Part shown: positions 13,969-19,253 of the stretch, one piece after another
Layout of the letters: every line of letters begins with the position of its first letter
Numbering within the stretch: the stretch's first letter is position 1
NCBI GenBank assembly: GCA_016209865.1
Contig: JACQVL010000045.1
Location: 1 to 19,253 of the forward strand
Origin: Candidatus Latescibacterota bacterium
GTDB taxonomy: Bacteria; JAAXHH01; JACQVL01
DNA: 19,253 nucleotides
Reading direction: 5' to 3'
Notes under the pieces: model-generated
What the model saw: only the letters and a program-made list of their open reading frames with translations
What the model was told of the DNA's origin: nothing
Databases searched by the model: none
Made by a program: the position numbers and the translations under genes

Positions 13969-14250
13969 TCATCGTCGCTCAATCGTATAGTCCAGGACTT
14001 CCACTCGACGGTCGAGGCGCACCAGGTTGAGCACCTGGGAGAGAGTCATCTCGATGAACTGCACATCGTTGGCGACGATCGCTACCCCGACCGACGCGCG
14101 TTGCCACAGATCGAGGTGATCGACCTCAGCCACGGACACGTTGAACCGGCTCCGAATCCGGTCTTTCAGCCCTTTGACGATCTGTCGCTTGCCCTTCAAC
14201 GAGCCACTATCCGGGATGAACAACTCGATCCGACAGAGACCGACGGTCAT
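13969..14250 (-). CDS. ylxP: YlxP-like DUF503 protein
   Basis: With ATG 14250 the product has 93 residues, the normal length for DUF503. Typical features are VGLCRIELFIPDSGSLKGKRQ (core: IPDSGSLKGKRQIVKGL), RFNVSVAEVDHLDLWQRASVG (core: NVSVAEVDHLDLWQ) and a C-terminal beta strand EVLDYTIE. The family lies beside infB and rbfA in many bacteria and is thought to take part in ribosome assembly, but its function is not firmly known. An upstream in-frame ATG at 14310 would add 20 residues (CFFPVPRTPNPVFQ) encoded by the repeat element, so I reject it. The ribosome-binding site is weak, with only AGG in reach, which may point to dependence on infB translation or on the hairpin upstream. Confidence 0.93.
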   Translation of the reverse strand: MTVGLCRIELFIPDSGSLKGKRQIVKGLKDRIRSRFNVSVAEVDHLDLWQRASVGVAIVANDVQFIEMTLSQVLNLVRLDRRVEVLDYTIERR

Positions 14251-14268
14251 AGAGAAAACCTGAAAGAC

Positions 14269-14361
14269 GGGGTTCGGAGTACGGGGTACGGGAAAAAAAC
14301 AGACAGTCAATCTCTAATTTTTGTTTCCCGAATCCCGTACCCCATACCCCTAATCCCGAGC
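14269..14361. repeat. Paired inverted heptameric arrays forming a long hairpin between infB and ylxP
   Basis: The left array (14269-14296) reads GGGGTTC, GGAGTAC, GGGGTAC and GGGAAAA. The right array (14327-14361) reads CCCGAAT, CCCGTAC, CCCATAC, CCCTAAT and CCCGAGC. In minus-strand RNA, 14350-14334 pairs with 14292-14276 over 17 continuous pairs with two G-U and no mismatch. The loop is 41 bases, and further partial pairing lies outside. The U-run (plus 14293-14299) lies in the loop, before the 3' arm, so this is not a standard terminator. The right array is related to that at 3137-3171. Confidence 0.82.
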
Positions 14362-14377
14362 TCCTTTGCGGTGACGG

Positions 14378-16669
14378 TCATCGCGGCTGCAATTGGCGCG
14401 CGACTTCCAGGGTTTCGTAGACCTCCAGGACGTCGTGTTCTTTAATATCGTTGAACCCCTCGATCGTAATCCCGCATTCGTACCCAGACGACACTTCCCG
14501 GACGTCGTCTTTGAAGCGACGGAGGGACGAGATGATGCCGTCGTACACGACCACGTTATTCCGGATGATCCGCACTGGAGCGTTCCGCCGGATCAGGCCG
14601 GATTGGACGTACGACCCGGCGACGACGCCGGCACGCGGCAGCCGGAAGACTTCCCGGATTTCCGCCACCCCGACGATCTGTTCTTTAACCTCTGGCTTGA
14701 GGAGGCCTTCGAGCGCGGCGGTGACATCGTTAATCACCCGGTAGATGATGTCGTACAGCCGGACATCCACCTTCTCCCGTGCGGCCAGCTCACGCACCCG
14801 GCCATCCGGGCGAACGTGGAACCCGATGATGATCGCGTTCGAGGCGGCCGCCAGGAGTACGTCCGATTCCGTAATCCCCCCGATGCCCTGATGGATGATC
14901 CGGATCTTGACCTCGTCCGTCCCAAGCCGCTGGAGCGCATCGCTCAACGCTTCGACAGAGCCGCCGACATCCGCCTTGATGATGAGCGGGAGTTCGCGGA
15001 TCTGACCTTCTTTAATCTGGTGGTAGATATCTTCCAGAGTCAGTCGCTTCACCTGCCGGTAGTCATGCTCCCGGCGGAGTTGCTGGCGTTTCAGGCTGAT
15101 CTCACGGGCGATCTGTTCGGACTCCACGACGAAGAACGTATCCCCGACCTGAGGCATCCCGCTGAACCCCGTGATCTGGGTCGGAGTCGAAGGGCCGGCG
15201 TGCTCGACCCGGCTTCCACGCTCGTTGAGGAGCGCACGCACCCGGCCGCTGTACAGCCCGGCCACGAACGGCTCCCCGACCCGGAGCAGACCCTGCTGAA
15301 TGAGGACGGTCGCGATCGTGCCGCGTCCCCGGTCGAGCTCCGCCTCGATCACCACCCCCGTCGCACGGCGGGTGGGGTTGGCCTTCAGTTCCAGGACCTC
15401 CGCCTGGAGCAGGATCATCTCCAGCAAGCGGTCGACTCCCTGGCCGGTCTTGGCCGAGACTTCGGCGGAGAGCGTCTGGCCGCCCCATCCTTCCACCAGG
15501 ACGCCGTGCTGGGCGAGTTGCTCGCGGAGGCGGTCGGGGCGAGCGGTGGGCAGGTCGATCTTGTTGAGGGCGACGATGATCGGCACTCCGGCCGCCCTGG
15601 CGTGGTCGATCGCTTCGATCGTCTGGGGCATCACCTGCTCATCCGCCGCGACGACGAGGACGACGATGTCGGTCACCTGCGCCCCGCGCGCCCGCATCGC
15701 CGTGAACGCCGCATGGCCGGGCGTATCGAGGAACGTGATCTTCCCCTGCGGGAGTGCTACCTCGTAGGCCCCGATGTGCTGCGTAATCCCCCCGGCTTCG
15801 CCAGCGATGACGTTGCTCCGCCGGATATAATCGAGGAGGGAGGTCTTCCCGTGGTCGACATGCCCCATGATCGTCACGACCGGCGGCCGGTGGATCAGGT
15901 CGGCGTCATCTTCCGCCTCATCCTCTTCGATCAGGTCAGCCCCGTACTCTTCCTGTTCCTCGACCTCGTACCCGAACTCGGACGCGACGGTCATGATCGT
16001 GTCCATGTCGAGCCGCTGGTTGATCGTGACCAGCAGTCCGAGCTGGAGACACTTCGCCACGACCTCGGAAGGGTTGACGCCCAAGTGTTCGGCCAGCTCG
16101 GCCGCTGAGATGAACTCGCTCACCCGGATGACATGCCCGTTCTCGCTCCCCTCTGTCTCCGTCTCGCGGACTCGCCGCTTTCGCCGCTTGATGCGGGCCC
16201 CCACGTCCATCTGGGCGAGCGTCCGCCGGACACTCGCCTCGATCTCCCGCCGGTCGATCTTTCGTTTTTTCTTCGAACGGCGGCGTTTGTCCCGCTCGAC
16301 CGGGCCCGGAGAGGCGGGTTGCGCGGCCGGAGGTGGGGTGACGGTCGGCGCGGTGACGGTGGGCGCGGCCGGAGCGGTCACGACATGCCCTTTTCTCTTC
16401 CGCCGTTTGGACGGGCGTGGAGGAACAGCCGCCGGAGCAGGGGCTTGAGCCACGGCCGGCTTTTCGGCTAATTGTTTCTTCCGGGCGTAGTCCTCTCTCG
16501 CCGCGCTCTTCTCCGCCTCGAACTTGCGCTTGACATCCTCCGACATCTTGTCATCCATCACGCTCATGTGACTCTTCACTTCATGCCCTAAGTCACGGAG
16601 CATACGGACGAGCGCTTCGCTGGAGATGTTGTACTCGCGTGCCACCTCGTAGATGCGTTTCTTTGCCAT
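14378..16669 (-). CDS. infB: Translation initiation factor IF-2
   Basis: IF-2 is the GTPase that brings fMet-tRNA to the 30S subunit and promotes subunit joining. The 763-residue protein starts [19 protein letters not shown], the IF2 N-terminal helical module. A long Ala/Pro and Arg/Lys-rich linker follows (about 70-170), then a second IF2-N module ([16 protein letters not shown], about 183-235) and the G domain. G motifs are GHVDHGKT (269-276), DTPGH (315-319) and NKID (369-372). Domains II-IV follow through [11 protein letters not shown] at the end. ATG 16669 has a strong GGGGGGAGG site. In some bacteria shorter IF-2 forms arise from internal starts; nothing obvious shows that here. It is followed by a large hairpin before ylxP. 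Confidence 0.97.
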   Translation of the reverse strand: MAKKRIYEVAREYNISSEALVRMLRDLGHEVKSHMSVMDDKMSEDVKRKFEAEKSAAREDYARKKQLAEKPAVAQAPAPAAVPPRPSKRRKRKGHVVTAPAAPTVTAPTVTPPPAAQPASPGPVERDKRRRSKKKRKIDRREIEASVRRTLAQMDVGARIKRRKRRVRETETEGSENGHVIRVSEFISAAELAEHLGVNPSEVVAKCLQLGLLVTINQRLDMDTIMTVASEFGYEVEEQEEYGADLIEEDEAEDDADLIHRPPVVTIMGHVDHGKTSLLDYIRRSNVIAGEAGGITQHIGAYEVALPQGKITFLDTPGHAAFTAMRARGAQVTDIVVLVVAADEQVMPQTIEAIDHARAAGVPIIVALNKIDLPTARPDRLREQLAQHGVLVEGWGGQTLSAEVSAKTGQGVDRLLEMILLQAEVLELKANPTRRATGVVIEAELDRGRGTIATVLIQQGLLRVGEPFVAGLYSGRVRALLNERGSRVEHAGPSTPTQITGFSGMPQVGDTFFVVESEQIAREISLKRQQLRREHDYRQVKRLTLEDIYHQIKEGQIRELPLIIKADVGGSVEALSDALQRLGTDEVKIRIIHQGIGGITESDVLLAAASNAIIIGFHVRPDGRVRELAAREKVDVRLYDIIYRVINDVTAALEGLLKPEVKEQIVGVAEIREVFRLPRAGVVAGSYVQSGLIRRNAPVRIIRNNVVVYDGIISSLRRFKDDVREVSSGYECGITIEGFNDIKEHDVLEVYETLEVARQLQPR

Positions 16670-16687
16670 TCTCTCTCGCCTCCCCCC

Positions 16688-17065
16688 TTACGACTGGGGC
16701 GTACTCACTCGGGGAGGATGCCTTCCTGCTTTCTCAAGCATTCCCGCTGCAAAGTGAGGGTTCAGGATCACAATCACCGCACGTGGAGGTCCCTGAAAAC
16801 ACCGGCCGTACTCGTCTTGCGTGCATCGTTCGAGGACCGGAACGCCGCGCGCCCGGGCGAGCCGCGTGAAGAATCGTTTGGTGCCCGCCGAGCTGTCCTC
16901 CGCGAGCAGCACCAACCGGGCTCGTCCCGCTCGGATGACGGCTTCTGAGGCGGTCGCCCCAGCCCGGACCTGTCGCGAGCGGATGGCGAGGCCAAGCAAC
17001 CCCAGGAGGCCTCGCTCCTCGCGTTCCTCATCATGCCGCGACGGTGTTGTTTCAGGATGGCTCAA
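16688..17065 (-). CDS. ylxQ: L7Ae/L30e-family ribosomal-type protein (YlxQ-like)
   Basis: The 125-residue frame contains the L7Ae-type RNA-binding core from about residue 19: GLLGLAIRSRQVRAGATASEAVI (core: LLGLAIRSRQVRAG), RARLVLLAEDSSAGTKRFF and RAVIVILNPHFAAGMLEKAG. In Firmicutes YlxQ lies between ylxR and infB, exactly as here, and is thought to bind RNA kink-turns; its role is poorly known. The start is uncertain. TTG at 17065 overlaps ylxR by 14 bases and has no well-spaced ribosome-binding site. No in-frame ATG is available before the core, so coupling to ylxR translation is likely. The stop lies 18 bases ahead of infB. Confidence 0.85.
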   Translation of the reverse strand: MSHPETTPSRHDEEREERGLLGLLGLAIRSRQVRAGATASEAVIRAGRARLVLLAEDSSAGTKRFFTRLARARGVPVLERCTQDEYGRCFQGPPRAVIVILNPHFAAGMLEKAGRHPPRVSTPQS

Positions 17066-17327
17066 CCTCAGACTGCTCCTTGATCATCCGGCGAATCTGC
17101 TGGATCGTCGAGGGGAAAAACATCCCACGAACCGTCCTCTGCGTCAGCAAACGGGCCAGACATGATTCCGACAGACAGACGTAGTGACCACGCCCTCCGA
17201 GCCGCCGTTCCGGGTCGATGCGCCAGCCGGCGTCCCCGCCCTCAGCCAGGCGCAGGAGCGACGCCTGAGGCTTCACCGACCGGCAGCCCAGACACCGCCG
17301 GAGGGGGATGTGACCGCGTATGCTCAT
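17052..17327 (-). CDS. ylxR: YlxR / DUF448 family protein
   Basis: The 91-residue protein has the family signature near its N-terminus, RRCLGCRSVKPQASLLRL (residues 10-27). It also has GGRGHYVCLSESCLARLL, with two Cys that may pair with the first CxxC. YlxR proteins are small nucleic-acid-binding factors. In Bacillus one was proposed to act as a nucleoid-associated regulator and in Clostridioides to affect RNase P; the role here is unknown. It begins six bases after the nusA stop, with GCGGGG just ahead of ATG 17327, and overlaps the L7Ae gene at its end. The nusA-ylxR-ylxQ-infB order is a widely conserved cluster. Confidence 0.92.
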   Translation of the reverse strand: MSIRGHIPLRRCLGCRSVKPQASLLRLAEGGDAGWRIDPERRLGGRGHYVCLSESCLARLLTQRTVRGMFFPSTIQQIRRMIKEQSEVEPS

Positions 17328-17333
17328 CCCCGC

Positions 17334-18497
17334 TCAATCAGCCGTTTCCCCTTCGTCGGTGGCGGCGTCCGTCGCCGCGACCGTGGGGGCAGGCGCTTCC
17401 TCAGAGGCAGCTTCCTCTGCCGCCGGAGGCTCAGGACCGAACGTTTCCGCCATCAACATCTTTTCCAGGTCGGTGCGCTTGACCAGGTCGATGTTCCAGC
17501 CGGTCAGTTTCGCGGCCAGTCGGGCATTCTGTCCGGCCTTCCCGATCGCTAAGGAGAGTTGATCGTCCTCCACGACGACCCGCATCTTCTTCGCTTCGAT
17601 GTTCAGGATAGAGACCTGAGAGACACGGGCCGGGCTCAGCGCTTTCGTGACGAAGGTCGACGGGTCGCTACTCCAGGGGACGATGTCGATCCGTTCGTTG
17701 TTGAGCTCGCGAACGACCGCCTGCACGCGGGAGCCCTTCATCCCGACGCACGCCCCCACCGCATCCACCCGGTCATCGTGCGAGAAGACGGCGATCTTCG
17801 ACCGGTCGCCCGGCTCCCGCGCCACCGCCTTCAGTTCCACGATCCCTTCGTGAATCTCGGGCACCTCAAGCCGGAACAAGAGCTCCAAGAACTGCGGATG
17901 GGCACGGGACAGGATAATTTGAGGCCCCTTCGTCGTCTTCTGGACGTCGAGCACGTACGCCCGGATCGTCTCCCCCTGGCGGTATTTCTCCCGGCGGATC
18001 TGCTCCCGCCACGGCACGATCGCCTCCGTCCGGTCGAGCTTCACGATGATGTTCCCGCGATCCACTTGCTGGACCGTGCCCGTCACGATGTCCCCGATCC
18101 GGCTCTGGAACGTGTCGTAGATGTTCTCCCGCTCCGCCTCACGGACGCGCTGGACGACGATCTGCTTCACCGCCTGGATGGCGTTCCGCCCGAAGTCCTC
18201 GAACGCGAGCTTCTCCTCGACCTGTTCCCCGACGGCGGCGTTCGGGTTGATCCGGCGCGCATCGGGGAGCGCAATCTGGAGGCCCGGCTCCTCCACGGTC
18301 TCGACCACCGTCCGGGAGAGCACCAGGTCGATCTGCCCGGTCTTCTCGTCGATCTTCACGTCGAGGTTGTCTTCGGCTCCGAACCTCTTCCTGGCCGCCG
18401 CCAGCAGCCCTGTTTTCAGCGTCTCCCAGACGAGGGCTCTGTCGACGTTCTTCTCTCGAATAATCTGCCCTAACGCTTCCAGAATCTCATAATTCAT
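17334..18497 (-). CDS. nusA: Transcription termination/antitermination protein NusA
   Basis: NusA binds RNA polymerase and nascent RNA, promoting pausing and hairpin termination and supporting antitermination. The 387-residue protein has the N-terminal polymerase-binding domain (EILEALGQIIREKNVD to about 130), an S1 domain (GDIVTGTVQQVDRGNIIVKL, about 135-200) and two KH domains (about 200-345). These carry GACVGMKGSRVQAVVRELNNE (core: VGMKGSRVQAVV) and LAIGKAGQNARLAAKLTGW (core: IGKAGQNARLA). The last 30 residues are Ala/Glu/Pro-rich; the acidic repeat domains of E. coli NusA are absent, as in most bacteria. GGAGG lies 11 bases before ATG 18497. NusA could act on the leader hairpin at 19079-19110. 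Confidence 0.97.
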   Translation of the reverse strand: MNYEILEALGQIIREKNVDRALVWETLKTGLLAAARKRFGAEDNLDVKIDEKTGQIDLVLSRTVVETVEEPGLQIALPDARRINPNAAVGEQVEEKLAFEDFGRNAIQAVKQIVVQRVREAERENIYDTFQSRIGDIVTGTVQQVDRGNIIVKLDRTEAIVPWREQIRREKYRQGETIRAYVLDVQKTTKGPQIILSRAHPQFLELLFRLEVPEIHEGIVELKAVAREPGDRSKIAVFSHDDRVDAVGACVGMKGSRVQAVVRELNNERIDIVPWSSDPSTFVTKALSPARVSQVSILNIEAKKMRVVVEDDQLSLAIGKAGQNARLAAKLTGWNIDLVKRTDLEKMLMAETFGPEPPAAEEAASEEAPAPTVAATDAATDEGETAD

Positions 18498-18542
18498 GAG
18501 GGACGAACCTCCACACCCGCCGCCGGTCGATCAGGCCGCCTG

Positions 18543-19013
18543 TCATCTCCACTCGACTTCGCGACGCGCTCTGCTGATGAGGTCAAACGGGATGGAGCGC
18601 GGCTGGCCGTTGACGGCGAGGATGACCAGACCCGGCTCGCACCCCTCAACCCGTCCGGTATGGACGGTCGTGTTCTCGACGGGAACAGCGGTGATGATCT
18701 TGACCAGTTTCCCGACCACCCGCTCGAAGTCACGCCCCGTCTTCAGCGGACGATCCATCCCCGGTGAGCACACCTCCAGGGTATACCGGTGAGGGATGGG
18801 GTCCTCGATATCCAGGACGTCCGCCACCCGCTTATTGATCCTGACACAATCGTCGAGGGTGACCCCTGAGGGTTTGTCGATCAGAAACCGCAAGATCGCG
18901 GCGCCGCCTCCACTGACGTATTCGAGGTCGACCAGTTCCATCCCGGCGTCTGCGATCACCGGTTCCGTCAGGCCTCGAACGCGGACGAGCAGCGCCTCGT
19001 GTGCCTCCGCCAC
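18543..19013 (-). CDS. rimP: Ribosome maturation factor RimP
   Basis: RimP assists 30S subunit assembly around S12, S19 and the central pseudoknot. The 156-residue protein shows the N-terminal domain (AGMELVDLEYVSGGGAAILRFLID; core: ELVDLEYVSGG) and the family signature CSPGMDRPL around residues 83-91. A C-terminal Sm-like beta barrel follows (GRVEGCEPGLVILAVNG). The start is GTG 19013, with GAGAGGG about eight bases upstream; no ATG fits better. It heads the operon, 45 bases before nusA, the standard rimP-nusA order. Confidence 0.95.
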   Translation of the reverse strand: MAEAHEALLVRVRGLTEPVIADAGMELVDLEYVSGGGAAILRFLIDKPSGVTLDDCVRINKRVADVLDIEDPIPHRYTLEVCSPGMDRPLKTGRDFERVVGKLVKIITAVPVENTTVHTGRVEGCEPGLVILAVNGQPRSIPFDLISRARREVEWR

Positions 19014-19078
19014 CTCGTCAGCCCTCTCTCTGTGCGCGCGACCTCAGAGGCCCCCGATGGCCTCCGGGTCTTGACCCT

Positions 19079-19110
19079 AAAAAAAAAGCGGGCACCACTC
19101 CGCCCACTTT
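19079..19110 (-). terminator. Leader terminator/attenuator upstream of rimP
   Basis: In minus-strand RNA, AAAGUGGGC (plus 19110-19102) pairs with GCCCGCUUU (plus 19093-19085) around an eight-base loop. The U-tract at plus 19087-19079 has nine U, the first of which close the base of the stem. It lies only about 10 bases after the predicted transcription start and 66 bases before rimP. It therefore probably controls the operon by early termination, rather than ending an upstream gene. Confidence 0.78.
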
Positions 19111-19123
19111 CCATAACCAATTC

Positions 19124-19152
19124 AATATATGCGGGAAGGAAAGAAAACGCAA
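19124..19152 (-). promoter_or_regulatory. Sigma70-like promoter of the rimP-nusA-infB operon
   Basis: On the minus strand TTGCGT (plus 19152-19147) and TATATT (plus 19129-19124) are 17 bases apart, giving a start near 19117. It is the only good promoter I see ahead of rimP. Confidence 0.6.
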
Positions 19153-19206
19153 GAGAAAAGTTGCGACACAGGTGAATCCAGAGGGGCCGTGCCTCCAGTC
19201 AGGTTC

Positions 19207-19234
19207 ATGTACAAAGAGGTACCTCTTTGTACAT
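19207..19234. repeat. Perfect 28-bp palindrome upstream of the rimP promoter
   Basis: ATGTACAAAGAGGT at 19207-19220 is followed directly by its exact reverse complement at 19221-19234. It has the same total length and arm length as the palindrome at 4730-4757 but a different sequence. It lies about 55 bases upstream of the -35 element. It may be an operator-type site, the end of an upstream transcription unit, or a dispersed repeat. Confidence 0.78.
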
Positions 19235-19239
19235 TTTGT

Positions 19240-19253
19240 GTTGCGTGCGCAAC
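19240..19253. repeat. Short inverted repeat at the right window edge
   Basis: GTTGCG and CGCAAC flank a two-base centre, five bases from the 28-bp palindrome. The window ends here, so a longer structure cannot be judged. Confidence 0.4.

Noticed and set aside
14251-14310. N-terminal extension of ylxP
   Set aside because: The extra 20 residues are encoded by the heptamer repeat element, and the shorter start gives the normal family length.
12751-14445. Plus-strand open frame of 564 codons across ribF, rbfA, ylxP and the repeat
   Set aside because: It spans four well-supported minus-strand units and an intergenic hairpin, which no real gene would do.
14393-16108. Plus-strand open frame of 571 codons
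   Set aside because: It runs antisense to infB. The Asp/Arg-rich translation mirrors the codon bias of the opposite strand and has no recognisable domain or ribosome-binding site.
19047-19077. Riboswitch in the rimP leader
   Set aside because: Two short hairpins are present, but I recognise no conserved riboswitch core; they are better treated as unassigned leader structure.

Overview
The window is about 19 kb of GC-rich bacterial chromosome. Every supported gene lies on the minus strand, so transcription runs from high to low coordinates. The gene content suggests a Gram-negative-type envelope: an OmpA-domain protein, a lipoprotein and an exported hydrolase. The order rimP-nusA-ylxR-L7Ae-infB-DUF503-rbfA-ribF-rpsO-pnp-M16-dut fits Nitrospirota best in my judgement, with Methylomirabilota or deltaproteobacterial relatives as alternatives. 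This placement is inferred from gene order, not from a search.

Right part (about 19150 down to 4605). A promoter-like pair lies at 19124-19152. It is followed at once by a hairpin with a U-tract (19079-19110), which looks like a leader attenuator. Then comes a 15-gene train: rimP, nusA, ylxR, an L7Ae-type protein, infB, ylxP (DUF503), rbfA, ribF, rpsO, pnp, an M16 peptidase, dut, a polysaccharide deacetylase, a small holin-like membrane protein (DUF360) and leuS. Several junctions are 4-bp ATGA or GTGA overlaps. The train links transcription elongation, translation initiation, ribosome maturation, RNA turnover and nucleotide hygiene to tRNA charging. It closes at a Rho-independent terminator (4605-4649). 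truB, often found between rbfA and ribF, is absent here.

The 348-bp gap at 4429-4776 is the most striking part. It holds a 28-bp perfect palindrome just behind leuS, the leuS terminator, and a very good match to a chromosomal dif site (4567-4594). It also holds a sigma70-like promoter for the next gene. The dif match would put this window at the replication terminus.

Left part (4428 to 1). A second probable operon encodes an exported dienelactone-hydrolase-like enzyme, a MoaD/ThiS-like protein with a tail after its Gly-Gly, an unrecognised 97-residue protein, and an OmpA-domain protein with coiled coil. It continues with a 48-residue single-pass membrane protein and a conserved lipoprotein cut by the window edge.

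Short repeats built on a 7-bp period are scattered through the window. They sit just after stop codons (3137-3171, 3452-3512, 14269-14361), and two 28-bp palindromes (4730-4757, 19207-19234) can also be read as four 7-mers. In one case the repeat supplies the stop codon of the MoaD-like gene. I see no CRISPR array, tRNA, rRNA, transposase or defence system.
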